Assembly: GCA_965243635.1 (NCBI GenBank)
Contig: OZ251574.1
Location: forward strand, 4,836,001 to 4,900,000
Direction of reading: 5' to 3'
DNA from: Rs1 sp000416275
Lineage (GTDB): Bacteria > Pseudomonadota > Gammaproteobacteria > Pseudomonadales > Balneatricaceae
Length of the DNA stretch: 64,000 bases
Made by a program: the position numbers and the translations under genes. Positions 8,234 to 17,280 of this stretch are shown piece by piece. The notes beneath the pieces are model-generated. The model searched no databases. It worked only from the letters and a program-made list of their open reading frames with translations, and was not told the origin of the DNA. The stretch's first letter is position 1. The number at the start of each line of letters is the position of its first letter.

Positions 8234-8820
8234 ACTGTGATAGCCAGTTAGTATCTTAAACCTGAAGAACTATTATCAGCGATACACTGCGATTAATAGT
8301 CCAGTTGTAATGATAAGCTACGGTTGCTGGGAAGGCATACCACTCATTTCTCGCTCTGTTACCGCTACTCCATACACCAGCATAGAGGCCTGAAGAAATA
8401 CTTTGCAACTGAATGCAACCTACACACAACAGAAAACTAGGAATGCAGCTCACTGCCATTGATACTGCGCCAGCCATCGAAGCTGTCAATTTACCCAGCT
8501 TTGTGCCCTATCTTCTCAAAGTCAGAGAAAAGGGTCATAGCGGCGAAGCCTTTAGACAATTTTAGGCAAGCTTTGATGTTCAGGACGAACGGTCAGTTTT
8601 TTTGTTGCCGACAAAAACTAAGTACTTACATCCCTGTAAGCAATTAAGCGGTGCCATGAATGGCAAAGAGCTTGCTTTGATTACTTTCATTTTTTCTACG
8701 AGGACGTAAGGGGTGTTAACAACGCGGCAACCTGCTCAGCAAAAGAAGCTCAATCATCGCAGGCGAAACTATTGCGCCACTACAGTAAATGTTTTCATCT
8801 AAAAATACTCATAAGTAATA
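8234..8820. other. Intergenic stretch, no gene seen
   Basis: Open frames here are short, lack convincing ribosome binding sites and resemble no known protein. The stretch separates the katG terminator from a MITE and may hold decayed sequence. Confidence 0.4.
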
Positions 8821-8972
8821 CCTGAATCCGTGACTTCAAAGTGAATATAGAGTGTAAGATATTGGTTCTACGGTGGAATTGAAAAATCTTAGCTGCACCC
8901 GTAGGTTCAGCGGGTATTTTTCTAACCGCTGTAAAATTAATAGCTTGCGCTATGTGGCACAGTGAAGTCACT
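8821..8972 (-). repeat. MITE-like repeat, 160-bp form, interrupted by an IS
   Basis: This copy is complete except that its right tip is split. Bases 8821-8972 joined to 10332-10339 (GATTCAGG) give exactly 160 bp, the standard length. The outer flanks carry the 5-bp duplication TAATA, before 8821 and after 10339. The break lies in the tip sequence AAGTCACT^GATTCAGG, where an IS1111-type element sits. Confidence 0.9.
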
Positions 8973-8984
8973 TATGTGGACTCC

Positions 8985-9217
8985 CCCTTGTCAACAGTAA
9001 AAATGTATTTCGAAGAATTTAATGCTTACTTATGTACGAGCTCTAATTGAGTAGCGAACCCAGGCTCTTTGATATTTACGCGAACGGACGATCAATTCTG
9101 AATGTCGAGTTCTAAATTTGTCGTGCTTTAGACTCTTAGTGACTTACTGATTTTATCCGCTGATTTTTATCTTCGATTTAGCATTTTTATTGTTTAACCC
9201 TTTGTTGCGTTACTCTA
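8985..9217 (-). ncRNA. Candidate seekRNA / bridge RNA region of the IS1111-type element
   Basis: In IS110/IS1111 elements a non-coding RNA pairs with target and donor DNA. In this arm, 9138-9145 (AGTGACTT) is the reverse complement of the left target flank 8965-8972, and the adjoining 9146-9152 (ACTGATT) equals the MITE sequence across the right junction (CTGATT at 10330-10335). Likewise 9020-9024 (TAATG) is the reverse complement of CATTA at the right IS end, and 9028-9035 (ACTTATGT) equals 8970-8977 at the left IS end. Reverse complement plus identity is the pattern expected for guides that pair with opposite strands. The matches are short and found by eye, and RNA boundaries are not known. 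Confidence 0.45.
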
Positions 9218-10255
9218 TTAACCAGCAATAAGTTCCGCTTTGTATTCCGTATCTTTCGTTAGCATGGCGAACGCTGTTCGTATCGTTTTATTTGCCAGAG
9301 CAACAGCAGCGCAGCGTTGCCCTCTTCTTTTTACTAACTCTTGGACCCATGCTTCTTTTTTAGTAACAGCAGGCCTCTTTACCATTTGCCGTACCGCCGA
9401 CATCGCTCCTAGAATCAACTGACTTCGCAGTTTACTGTTCTTAGATGATTTTCCGATCGAACCGAGTTTAACCTTTCCTCCTGATGAATGCTGGATAGGC
9501 GTGACACCTATGCATGCAGAGGCATCTTTACCTTTTTTGAAAACGCCCAAATCACAACACCCTAAAGCAACATACAGATTGATCGCATTGATAACCCCTA
9601 CACCTTCGAGTTTGAGTAGCCTTTTACATTCTGCATGTTGCTCAATCGAGTTAAGCAAACAGCGGTTGTAAGCATCGAGAGACTGTTTAATCACCAAACA
9701 TTGTTGCCAAGCGACATTAAGGGCTTCTCTGAACTCATGAGTAAGGTTGTTTTCAGCATCTTCTAATGTACTTTTTATTAAAGCTCCTAGGCCACGAGTT
9801 TTGTAAGAAGCTTTAATATTAAACTCTGCCAATAACGCTGAGATTTGGTTCAGTAAAGCGGTGTGTTGTTTATCAGCAAGATCTCTGAAACGGTTAATGG
9901 ACTGCAGTTGTTGCTGTTCCATTGACTTTCCAGAGATGTATTTAACATCCGGTAAGAAAGTGGTTTGGACAATAGCCAATGCATCATTCGCATCCGTTTT
10001 TTGATTTTGTCTGACGAGAGAGACAAGCTTAGCACTTACAAGGCGTGCATCATGGCCCGCCTTGCGAGCTGCTTGCAGCCAATAGTTAGACATACCGCAA
10101 GCTTCAAAAACAATAAAAGTGGGTTTAAAGCACACTAGCCAGAGAGAGAACTCAGCCGTTGTCATTTCTGTATTAGATATGACCTTATGGTTGCTGTAGA
10201 TACAAACTTGAATTACATCTTTTGCTAAATCAACGCCAACTCTAGTATTATGCAT
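9218..10255 (-). CDS. IS110-family (IS1111 group) transposase
   Basis: A 345-residue DEDD recombinase. The N-terminal RuvC-like domain contains the four acidic residues Asp9 (VGVDLAKD), Glu51 (FEACGMSNYW), Asp88 and Asp91 (KTDANDALA). The C-terminal Tnp_20 domain contains the segment ACIGVTPIQHSSGGKVKLG, whose serines include the expected nucleophile, followed by a basic region (KSSKNSKLRSQ). The frame appears intact and full length, so the element may be active. It is the only gene of the element, and its ATG lies about 75 bp from the element's right edge. Confidence 0.95.
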   Translation of the reverse strand: MHNTRVGVDLAKDVIQVCIYSNHKVISNTEMTTAEFSLWLVCFKPTFIVFEACGMSNYWLQAARKAGHDARLVSAKLVSLVRQNQKTDANDALAIVQTTFLPDVKYISGKSMEQQQLQSINRFRDLADKQHTALLNQISALLAEFNIKASYKTRGLGALIKSTLEDAENNLTHEFREALNVAWQQCLVIKQSLDAYNRCLLNSIEQHAECKRLLKLEGVGVINAINLYVALGCCDLGVFKKGKDASACIGVTPIQHSSGGKVKLGSIGKSSKNSKLRSQLILGAMSAVRQMVKRPAVTKKEAWVQELVKRRGQRCAAVALANKTIRTAFAMLTKDTEYKAELIAG

Positions 10256-10339
10256 TTTCGGACTCCCAATATTTTTGTGTCGTAACTTGAATATTACTCC
10301 ACATGTTCGGTGTGGGGGAGTCCCATTATCTGATTCAGG

Positions 10340-10635
10340 TAATAGTTAGCTGCAAAATTACTTTGGGTAGCTGCTTTTCGATCTTCTGTCAGTGCAACCA
10401 TTTAGATCCTGCACTCCCAGAGTGAAATTATCGGTTCATAATTTGATCAAAAACAATTCACGCCCCACAACACACAAAAAATCTTGCATAATCAACTAGT
10501 TGAGAGCAAAATGCCGACAAGGCGATGAAGAAGGTAGATTTACAGTTGGTGGTTTTCACTCCGTTCAACATTTAAGCCGACCATAATTTCCCCTTACTTA
10601 ATAGGGGCACTCAATTAGTAATCGATTATCTATAC
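10340..10635. other. Intergenic stretch, no gene seen
   Basis: Lies between the right tip of the interrupted MITE and the next MITE copy. No coding frame, hairpin with T-run or recognisable remnant was found. Confidence 0.4.
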
Positions 10636-10842
10636 TCTGTATCAGTGATTTCACTGCACCACATAGCGCAAGCTCTTGATTCTACAGCGATTAGAAAAAT
10701 ACCCACTGAACCTACGGGTTTTATGCATGGATGCATTTATTTAGCGAATGCAGGAGCATATGAGCTTGCAGCTAAAATTTTCAATTCCATAGTATCATCA
10801 ATATCTTACACTCTGTATTTACTTTGAAATCACGGATTCAGG
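10636..10842 (+). repeat. MITE-like repeat, long form (207 bp)
   Basis: Long-form copy whose left tip has drifted to TCTGTATCAGTGATTTCACT. It is flanked by a perfect 5-bp duplication, TATAC. It ends 24 bp before the start of the membrane protein gene and so occupies that gene's upstream region. Confidence 0.88.
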
Positions 10843-10866
10843 TATACAAGCAAAGGAAGTAGAAGT

Positions 10867-11355
10867 ATGTCACTAGTAATAAAAAAATGGTACGCCGGTA
10901 ATGATGCCAATGAAGATGGTAATTTTGTGCATTTAGTGGGTAGAGAAGCAGGGCTGATTTCTTGGTTATTATCATTGTTTAAAATTGATCCTACCAATGA
11001 AATTGAAATCAAAGACAATATATTAAAATTTACCTCATCTTCATTTGCCGGCCAGGAAAAAAGAATTATACCGATGAAGTCGATTACATCTGCATATTAT
11101 GGCTACGAAAAGCCGTGGAAAATGGCGTTGATACTAGGGGTTGTATTTATGCCAGTATTTTTTATTGGTCTTATAATCGGCCCTTTATATTACATTTTGA
11201 ATAAAAGCTTAACCGTAGGTGTTGTTGAATCTTCGGGTTGGGTTGGCTCTTTTTCGTTTAAACGATCTATTATTGAAGGTCAAAATATAAGTGAAGAAGA
11301 AGCCTATGAAGTGATCGAAATTATTAGAAAATTAATTGAAGCTAAAACTACTTAA
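10867..11355 (+). CDS. Small membrane protein, unknown function
   Basis: A 162-residue protein that is not recognised. Residues about 45-75 form alternating strands (EIEIKDNILKFTSSSF) of the kind seen in PH-like membrane domains. Residues about 85-112 form one long or two short hydrophobic segments (MALILGVVFMPVFFIGLIIG). The C-terminus is a charged helix (EEEAYEVIEIIRKLIEAK). AAGGAAG precedes the ATG at good spacing. It sits directly after a MITE and is followed by a hairpin terminator shared with the converging chemoreceptor gene. An inner-membrane protein is the most that can be said. Confidence 0.6.
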   Translation: MSLVIKKWYAGNDANEDGNFVHLVGREAGLISWLLSLFKIDPTNEIEIKDNILKFTSSSFAGQEKRIIPMKSITSAYYGYEKPWKMALILGVVFMPVFFIGLIIGPLYYILNKSLTVGVVESSGWVGSFSFKRSIIEGQNISEEEAYEVIEIIRKLIEAKTT

Positions 11356-11390
11356 GCGGATCACTGAGGGGCACTAACCCTCTGCTACAC

Positions 11391-11424
11391 AACGCCCTAT
11401 ATGCGGATCCGCACCGGGCGTTTT
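11391..11424. terminator. Hairpin between converging genes
   Basis: The outer stem AACGCCC / GGGCGTT encloses the palindrome GCGGATCCGC. Four T follow on the plus strand. It lies between the membrane protein gene and the converging chemoreceptor gene and probably ends at least the plus-strand transcript. Confidence 0.65.
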
Positions 11425-11467
11425 CCAGTTCCGATTTTATCTTTTCCAGCTGTCCTTAGTGAAAAAC

Positions 11468-13345
11468 CTAGCTTACCTTGAAGCCAGTGACCAGTGTCTG
11501 TAAAGACCCCGCTAATTTATATAAGTCTTGGCTGGCATTTTCTGTTTCTTGAGATCCCTGTGATGTCTGTTCAGCGATGGCGCTAATTGATGAGATATTA
11601 CGACCTATTTCATCCGCTACACCTCCCTGCTCGTGTGACACTTTCGATATCAGCCTATTAACATCATTAATCTCCCCAACAGCTTTAACGATATTGATCA
11701 GCGCCGTTTCCGCCATTGATATATGTTCAACACTTTTTTTCGAAAATTGATTACTTTCCCGCATGACGCTCACGGAACTGGCAGCACTCGTTTGCAAGGA
11801 TTCAATCATGTTGTGTATTTCTTTGGTAGCATCTTGGGTGCGGGTAGCCAAAACTCGCACTTCGTCAGCGACAACTGCGAAACCTCGCCCCTGCTCCCCT
11901 GCTCGCGCCGCCTCAATAGCCGCATTCAGTGCAAGGAGGTTGGTCTGCTCTGCTATTCCACCTATCACCAGCAAAACATTGCCAATATCGGTAGTTTTTT
12001 GTTCAACTTGTTGAATAGATTCCGCTGCCCGGTCAATGCTATCAGATAAAGTATTGATCATTTCGGCGGCCATATTGACCACTTTACGTCCTGAATCTGA
12101 CTCGGATTTTGCCTTAGTGGCACTGCATTCAGCTTCATTGGTTTTCTTTGCCACTTCTTGAACTGTCATTGACATTTTTTGAATCGCTTCCGAAAATCGG
12201 TCAGTTTGTAACTGCTGCTCTTGGATCCCCTGATTGGTTTGCAGTGTTACGCTTGACATTTTTTGCGAGGAAAAGCTGATTAAACCAGCGGATTCGCTGA
12301 CTTTAGCGAGGCTGGCCTGAAACTTTGCCAGCATCTGATTAAACGCGGTACTAGCCTCTCCAATCTCATCTGCAGTGATGGTCTTGATGCGCATCGTTAG
12401 ATCATTGTTTTCCGCAGAATCCATCATCGCCTTAGCCAGCAATTGGATAGGCCGAATGATGCTAATCGCCACCCAGGATAAGATAACCAGAACCAAGGAT
12501 GCCAAAAACAAAACAATCAGGCTCGTGGTTTGTTGGAATGATTCTAAACTACCTATCTCAGTGCTAATTAGTACCTTTAAGCTCTCCGCCAACTCTGTCA
12601 GTAATTGTTCGGCCGCGTGCACTTTAGAGCGCATTTCACCTAAATTCCCCTCAGTTTTAGTCAGCCCCTTAATTAGAGTTTTGCTGGCATACTCCCTGAA
12701 CTTAGCCGCGTATATTTGCAGTGAACCCTCTAGACTTATAATATTATTTTGCGGGTGAGAGCTGCTTGCTAATTGTTTGAGAAGCTTAGCCATATTATTA
12801 TCGAATCGACTAAGATATTTTATATCTAGATTCAACATGAAATCTTTTTCATTACGTCGAAGCTGTAACATTCCCGCTTCAAGTACATAGTCTTTTATGC
12901 TAATAATTTCAGCTTCAGTATTGTGGACTGCCGTTCTTAGCATCCGATGCAAACCATTTTGTGAATTAAGCCCTATAATTTTTTGGATAGTAACTAGGTC
13001 GATGAAACTGGTATTGTAGTCGGCAAATTTCTGCTTAATTCCCGCTATTTTCGAAGTGTCCAAACCTACAGCTGCAACTGCTGTTTGCAAGCGCTCAACT
13101 GTGCCGAGTAAAATGGCGAAGTTAGCGGTGAATTTATCTTTATACTTCAGGTCATAGCGCAGTAAAAAGTCTTTTTCATTACGTCTCTGTACTAACATTT
13201 GGCTTTCTACTTGACTAATTAACAGGCTAATTCTGTTAAATTTTTCCAGCTTATTTACCGTATATTGACTAATCGATAAAATCCCCAACATAGAAACCAG
13301 TGCTATCAAACCCGAAAATATGAACTTATTCTTAATGGTTAACAC
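11468..13345 (-). CDS. Methyl-accepting chemotaxis protein with HBM sensor
   Basis: A 625-residue inner-membrane chemoreceptor that would bind a ligand in the periplasm and control CheA. Residues about 8-28 are the first membrane helix. The periplasmic part, to about 270, has RRNEKDFLLR near 54 and RRNEKDFMLN near 163, the paired signature of the helical bimodular (HBM) domain; the best-known HBM receptor, McpS, senses TCA-cycle acids. A second membrane helix near 275-297 is followed by a HAMP domain, and the cytoplasmic signalling tip contains EQTNLLALNAAIEAARAGEQ. The start is GTG with AGGG upstream. A MITE ends 24 bp from the start codon, so the promoter lies in or beyond that repeat. The ligand cannot be told from the sequence. 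Confidence 0.93.
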   Translation of the reverse strand: MLTIKNKFIFSGLIALVSMLGILSISQYTVNKLEKFNRISLLISQVESQMLVQRRNEKDFLLRYDLKYKDKFTANFAILLGTVERLQTAVAAVGLDTSKIAGIKQKFADYNTSFIDLVTIQKIIGLNSQNGLHRMLRTAVHNTEAEIISIKDYVLEAGMLQLRRNEKDFMLNLDIKYLSRFDNNMAKLLKQLASSSHPQNNIISLEGSLQIYAAKFREYASKTLIKGLTKTEGNLGEMRSKVHAAEQLLTELAESLKVLISTEIGSLESFQQTTSLIVLFLASLVLVILSWVAISIIRPIQLLAKAMMDSAENNDLTMRIKTITADEIGEASTAFNQMLAKFQASLAKVSESAGLISFSSQKMSSVTLQTNQGIQEQQLQTDRFSEAIQKMSMTVQEVAKKTNEAECSATKAKSESDSGRKVVNMAAEMINTLSDSIDRAAESIQQVEQKTTDIGNVLLVIGGIAEQTNLLALNAAIEAARAGEQGRGFAVVADEVRVLATRTQDATKEIHNMIESLQTSAASSVSVMRESNQFSKKSVEHISMAETALINIVKAVGEINDVNRLISKVSHEQGGVADEIGRNISSISAIAEQTSQGSQETENASQDLYKLAGSLQTLVTGFKVS

Positions 13346-13368
13346 TTTAATCGCACCCTACAATCATA

Positions 13369-13523
13369 GCTGAATCAGTGGCTGCACTGCATAACGCAAG
13401 CTATTGATTTTACAGCAGTTAAGGAAACACCCACTGAACCTACGGGTGCAGTTAATATTTTTCAATGCCACTGTAAAACCAATATCTTACACTCTGTGTT
13501 CACTTTGAAGCCACGGATTCAGG
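13369..13523 (+). repeat. MITE-like repeat, 155-bp copy
   Basis: Standard short-form copy with small deletions. Flanks TCATA and TTATA are a 5-bp duplication with one mismatch. It lies directly upstream of the chemoreceptor gene. Confidence 0.85.
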
Positions 13524-13992
13524 TTATAGTTAAAAAGCATAATGACAGCCAAATTTAGCAAGGTCTGTATATGCATCGGTACTATTGATCATAGATCAAA
13601 ATTCTACTTTTGCTTTTTATTACTCACTGAATTTTTCCTACTTAGCACTTTAGAGAGACGATAATAAAGCGTGCTTGCAACCATCGCTTGGCTTGGCACA
13701 AACTTATACGGAGAGATGATTGAGCAAATATTGGTAGCAGAAGTCCTGCAGCTCAATGAAGAAATAGTTGGTCATTGTAAAGAGCGAATAGAGTTTGCTG
13801 GCTGGAGTGGTTAAGCGATACGGGCAGATAGACGCGGAGTCATTGATAACCGCTCACTATCTGCTGGGATTAAAAGATTAGAGGTACTTAGGGTAGCCTC
13901 AAGTCCCGCATCTTCCCTATACACCAGCCGCGTGTGAGAGTTATGCAGAGGCTACCTAAAAAACGCGGCTAGCTCTCTCAACCTGCCACTAT
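13524..13992. other. Intergenic stretch with gene debris, no intact gene
   Basis: No complete coding frame. A short frame around 13717-13815 (reading EVLQLNEEIVGHCKERIEFA) could be a fragment of a lost gene but was not identified. A 9-bp inverted repeat, GGTAGCCTC near 13892 and GAGGCTACC near 13948, encloses about 47 bases, including the sequence GTTATGCAGAGG shared with the 45-bp palindromes. Confidence 0.4.
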
Positions 13993-14505
13993 TTATTCAA
14001 CTTCTCGGTACTCCTCTATTCTGATACCTTCCATCTGGTAGCCCACTTCCGCCAGCTCGTGACTAAAGGCCTGAGTGCGCAACTTGCCAACAATGTAAAC
14101 CACGTCCCAGAGCTCTTTAAATTCAACGCCATCCTTAAAGACCACGTGGATTATTTGATTTTCAGGAGGCGGAGGGACATGGTAGCAAGCGCCAAAATAA
14201 GGCACTAACAAAAACTCGGTGATTTTATGCTCACCCCCTTCCAGTGGAATAGCAAAGCCAGGAATTTTAATGATTTGACCATTTAAATCACTGCGCACTT
14301 TACCAAAGCCACTCGGCAGCGGCGAACTTTGTTGATCGAGTGAACTTGCCGCTTGCCGCTGCCAGATATTCAGCAGCACTCGCTCTGACTCTGGGATTAA
14401 ATCTTCCCAAGTCAATGTCGCAATTGAATTAGCAGATAATTGCAGGGTAAAAAAACAGCAGCTCAAGACGATGCACTTTTGCAAAATTTTCGGTAATAGT
14501 TTCAT
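13993..14505 (-). CDS. DUF3299 protein of the zinc-uptake operon
   Basis: A 170-residue exported protein. The N-terminus is a signal peptide (cleavage probably after LQLSA). The mature part has the DUF3299 hallmarks: a WEDLIPE start, IPGFAIPLEGG, and TEFLLVPYFGACYHVPPPP, a Cys/His-containing segment that could hold metal. DUF3299 genes are often found next to MacB-like ABC permeases and, in Vibrio, with the zinc-regulated Zrg system. It is the last gene of this operon, two bases after the permease stop codon, with GAGGG before the start. Periplasmic metal handling is inferred from context. Confidence 0.8.
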   Translation of the reverse strand: MKLLPKILQKCIVLSCCFFTLQLSANSIATLTWEDLIPESERVLLNIWQRQAASSLDQQSSPLPSGFGKVRSDLNGQIIKIPGFAIPLEGGEHKITEFLLVPYFGACYHVPPPPENQIIHVVFKDGVEFKELWDVVYIVGKLRTQAFSHELAEVGYQMEGIRIEEYREVE

Positions 14506-14507
14506 GC

Positions 14508-15752
14508 TTAAACCCTCACACTCATGCCGTCGACCAGTGATTGTCGATAGGCGTTAATCGCGGGGATAAAACCAATTAATATGCCACTCAACTGCACCAG
14601 TAAGATTAGATAGATTTCATAAGTTGACAGCCATTTCAATTCAAGACTGACCCCAAATTGGGCGCGAACCATAGGTGCAGCTAACCACAGTGCCAAGTAT
14701 AATACAATCACCCCCAGCGCGATTCCCATCGCACAAGTAACCCCGGCTTCACTGACCAAGAGAGAGTAGATGTGCTTGGGCCTAGCCCCGATTGCCCGCA
14801 GTATCGACATTTCACGTCTTCTCGCCTGTAAGCTACTCAGCAAGCTACTCAGCATGCCCAACATGCCTGCCACGACCACAAAAAACGAAACGGCTTGTAA
14901 TGCCTGCTCGGCCACTGACATCATGCTCCATAGTTCATGCAGTGCTATCCCGGGAATAATCGCACTCAACGGCTCTTTTGCATACGAGGATATTTGTCTT
15001 TGCAGGGAGAACGTCGCCACTTTTGCATGTAAACCTAACAGAAACGCGGTGATTTGGGTGGGCTCTAAGGAGCTGCCATTAAAGGCTGCTGGTGCTGCGG
15101 AGGTGACTTTCCAGCCTTTGTGGATCGCCTCGATTGCCGATAAAGTGACATGTACCGTTTTATCCACTGCGGTACCTGTCGGCGCCAAAATGCCGGTTAC
15201 GACAAAAGGTAAATTTTTATGTCGGTTGAATTTTTTATCACTAATACCATGTGCAAGGATAATTTTTGACCCCAGGGCATAGTGCAGCGATTTTGCTACA
15301 TCTGCACCAATCACCGTCTCAAATAATCCGGAGAATTCCAGCCCCGAGGAAAATTCCAGCGACTGCTTTCTACCGTATTGATAAAATTTAAAATAATCTC
15401 GGTTGGTGCCTAACACTCTAAATCCGCGGTGAGAATCTCCAAGTGAGAGCGGCACCGACCATTTCACCTTAGGGTTATCGGCCCATTCTCGATAGCTTTT
15501 CCAGCTTATATTATTGGTCGGATTTCCTATTCTAAACACTGCGTAAAGCAGTAAATTGACTTGCCCAGAACGGGCCCCTACGATTAGATCAGTATTGGAA
15601 ATGGTGTTGGTAAAACTTTGCTTGGTCTGGGTTTTAATTCGCTCTACGGCTAATAATAAGCTAATAGAAATTGCGATAGTTAACACCGTTAGCAAGGTTG
15701 TAAAACGCCGATTTTGCAAACTTTTCCAAGCTAAGCTGAGCATGCTTTTCAT
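14508..15752 (-). CDS. FtsX-like ABC transporter permease (Zrg-type zinc system)
   Basis: A 414-residue inner-membrane permease of the FtsX/MacB type. It has one membrane helix near residues 17-36, a large periplasmic domain to about 285, then three helices near 290-310, 340-365 and 375-400. Between the first two of these is the coupling region (RRREMSILRAIGARPKHIY), which contacts the ATPase. Its ATG overlaps the ATPase stop codon (ATGA), so the two are translated together. By gene order it is the membrane part of the zinc-uptake system headed by ZrgA. FtsX-like permeases normally do mechanical work or export rather than import, so its exact job in uptake is unclear. Confidence 0.88.
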   Translation of the reverse strand: MKSMLSLAWKSLQNRRFTTLLTVLTIAISISLLLAVERIKTQTKQSFTNTISNTDLIVGARSGQVNLLLYAVFRIGNPTNNISWKSYREWADNPKVKWSVPLSLGDSHRGFRVLGTNRDYFKFYQYGRKQSLEFSSGLEFSGLFETVIGADVAKSLHYALGSKIILAHGISDKKFNRHKNLPFVVTGILAPTGTAVDKTVHVTLSAIEAIHKGWKVTSAAPAAFNGSSLEPTQITAFLLGLHAKVATFSLQRQISSYAKEPLSAIIPGIALHELWSMMSVAEQALQAVSFFVVVAGMLGMLSSLLSSLQARRREMSILRAIGARPKHIYSLLVSEAGVTCAMGIALGVIVLYLALWLAAPMVRAQFGVSLELKWLSTYEIYLILLVQLSGILIGFIPAINAYRQSLVDGMSVRV

Positions 15753-16444
15753 AGTTTTGACCCCGCTGCATGATTGAAATCAGACAAGTTCAGATGTGCG
15801 TCAAACAATGGCTGCAGCGACCGATCGTGACTGACGAACAGCAGCGCGCTATTACTTTTACAACATTGGCTCAACAGCAGATCGATGAAGATCCGGCAAT
15901 TATCTTGATCTAATGCGGATGATGGCTCATCGGCGATAATTAGCGCCGGCTCACCTATCAGCGCCCTAGCAGCTGCGACTCGCTGCTGCTGACCGACACT
16001 TAACTCGGTGACTGGGGTGGCAAAAAAGTCCGCACTTAGCTGCAATTTCTCTAACAATTGCGCCGCTTTAGCATAGGGATCACTGCCGACATTGGCCCGC
16101 CTAAGTGGTGAGAAATTACAGGCGAGTAAGACATTGTCCAATACTGATAGATAAGGTATTAAATTGAATTGCTGAAAAATATAGCCGATATTATTAGCTC
16201 TAAATTGGTCGCGACTCGGGCCATTCAACTGGGTTAGATCTGTGCCTAATATTTTCAGAGTTGCTCCTGGAAAAGGTGTATTAATACCGGTCAGTAAACT
16301 TAAAAATGTTGATTTACCACTACCGCTAGCACCATATAAAAATAAGGTTTGAGCCGCTGCCAATGTAAATTTTTCGATATTGATCAGCAGTTCTGCCTGC
16401 TTTGGCCAACCAAACCTCAAGTTGTCTATCTCAATGATATTCAT
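15749..16444 (-). CDS. ABC transporter ATP-binding protein (Zrg-type zinc system)
   Basis: A 231-residue cytoplasmic ATPase of the LolD/MacB type. The Walker A motif is GASGSGKST (about 39-47), the Q-loop is in YIFQQFNLIP, the signature is LSVGQQQRVA, Walker B is LIIADEPSSALD, and the switch histidine lies in LLFVSHD. All catalytic residues are present. It overlaps the permease start by four bases. The gene is separated from zrgA by about 100 bp containing a strong hairpin. Confidence 0.92.
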   Translation of the reverse strand: MNIIEIDNLRFGWPKQAELLINIEKFTLAAAQTLFLYGASGSGKSTFLSLLTGINTPFPGATLKILGTDLTQLNGPSRDQFRANNIGYIFQQFNLIPYLSVLDNVLLACNFSPLRRANVGSDPYAKAAQLLEKLQLSADFFATPVTELSVGQQQRVAAARALIGEPALIIADEPSSALDQDNCRIFIDLLLSQCCKSNSALLFVSHDRSLQPLFDAHLNLSDFNHAAGSKL

Positions 16445-16450
16445 TATTTT

Positions 16451-16475
16451 AATAAGCGCTGTTACCAGCGCTTAT
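16451..16475 (-). other. Intercistronic hairpin between zrgA and the ABC ATPase gene
   Basis: A perfect 10-bp stem (ATAAGCGCTG / CAGCGCTTAT) with a 4-base loop lies in the transcript between zrgA and the ATPase gene. There is no T-run after it, so mRNA stabilisation or partial termination that favours the binding protein is more likely than a full stop. Confidence 0.6.
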
Positions 16476-16548
16476 CCTCTATTAGTAAAAACCTGTTTAA
16501 GCGCGGCTAGCGCTGTACACTAATTTTTTTCGACTTGCCAACGTGGCA

Positions 16549-17136
16549 TTACAGCAGAATTTTAGTGTGCTCTTTATTTAACGACCAAGCTTGCTGCACT
16601 CCTGAGCGCAGCACTTGCACCTCGATTTTTTGGCTATTGGTAAAATGCTTAAACCAATGGTTATCCACAAACTGCAGCTTTTCTATACTGGCGCATCGAT
16701 AGTGATACACCGCGGTTAGCTCCCCATGCTCCTCCGCTTCATCCTCATGGTGCTCTGCAGTTTCTTCATGATGAGCAGGCTCTGCATGCTCTTGCTCGTT
16801 ATCAAAATCAGCTTTAACCTGCACATCTTGTATTTCGCACTGCGCTGCTGGATTAATGCCGAACAGCAATTCAGGCTGGTTCAACGTCGCTAGCGCCCGC
16901 TCTAGTTGTTGCTTTTCTGGCGCGGTACTGGGTGCGTGTTCAAAGCCGACAGCATCACTGCCGGGGACTAATAGCTCGAAGACTAATTGTTGTTTATCCA
17001 CTGCTATGTTCAGCTCGACAACCCCGTGCTGATGAGCTGAATATTGATGGTGTTGAGTTTCTGCATAGACGGCGCCCGAGAGCAACAAGCCCGCGCTCAA
17101 CGCAATGACTGACTGATAGTGAGGTAATATAAGCAT
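16549..17136 (-). CDS. zrgA: ZrgA-like zinc-binding protein (DUF2796)
   Basis: A 195-residue periplasmic protein. A signal peptide ends near residue 25 (VYAETQ). The motif HQHGVVELNIAVDKQQL starts the DUF2796 domain. Near residues 117-140 is a His/Glu-rich loop (HHEETAEHHEDEAEEHGE) of the kind that collects zinc. The Vibrio cholerae member, ZrgA, belongs to a zinc-regulated uptake system; the same neighbours (ABC ATPase, FtsX-like permease, DUF3299) follow here on the same strand. Two cysteines (AQCEIQD, YRCASI) may form a disulphide. The start has GGAAA upstream. The family call is good; transport of zinc rests on homology and on the Zur-like box upstream of the operon. Confidence 0.85.
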   Translation of the reverse strand: MLILPHYQSVIALSAGLLLSGAVYAETQHHQYSAHQHGVVELNIAVDKQQLVFELLVPGSDAVGFEHAPSTAPEKQQLERALATLNQPELLFGINPAAQCEIQDVQVKADFDNEQEHAEPAHHEETAEHHEDEAEEHGELTAVYHYRCASIEKLQFVDNHWFKHFTNSQKIEVQVLRSGVQQAWSLNKEHTKILL

Positions 17137-17226
17137 GATTTTTCCAACCGTTGGTTAATGAGTCCTAAATTGGGAATTTCAGCAAGACTTAGCATAAGCA
17201 TTTGATATTACATAAATTTAATTTTT

Positions 17227-17280
17227 ACTGTAAAAACAATTTGTTAAGTTCTGCGTCCACCTTGCAGCCACAAATTCAGG
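17227..17280 (+). repeat. MITE-like repeat, decayed right half
   Basis: The segment ACTGTAAAAACAATTTGTTA up to CCACAAATTCAGG aligns with the right part of the repeat. The left half is lost or unrecognisable. The tip lies across the stop codon of the upstream minus-strand gene. Confidence 0.6.

Larger units (their letters stand above)
8973..10331 (-). mobile_element. IS1111-type (IS110 family) insertion sequence
   Basis: The element is about 1.36 kb and carries one DEDD transposase gene. Imperfect subterminal inverted repeats, TGGACTCCCCC near 8978 and GGGGGAGTCCCA near 10314, lie a few bases inside the ends, as in the IS1111 subgroup. There is no target duplication except a shared CT (8971-8972 and 10330-10331), consistent with a two-base crossover core. 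The non-coding arm downstream of the transposase is long (about 245 bp) and the upstream arm short (about 75 bp). This is the IS1111 layout, in which the guide RNA is encoded downstream of the transposase gene. It is inserted in the tip of a MITE. Confidence 0.9.

Noticed and set aside
8256..8647. Open frames at 8256-8489 (minus) and 8459-8647 (plus)
   Set aside because: Short, overlapping on opposite strands, no convincing start signals and no family resemblance.
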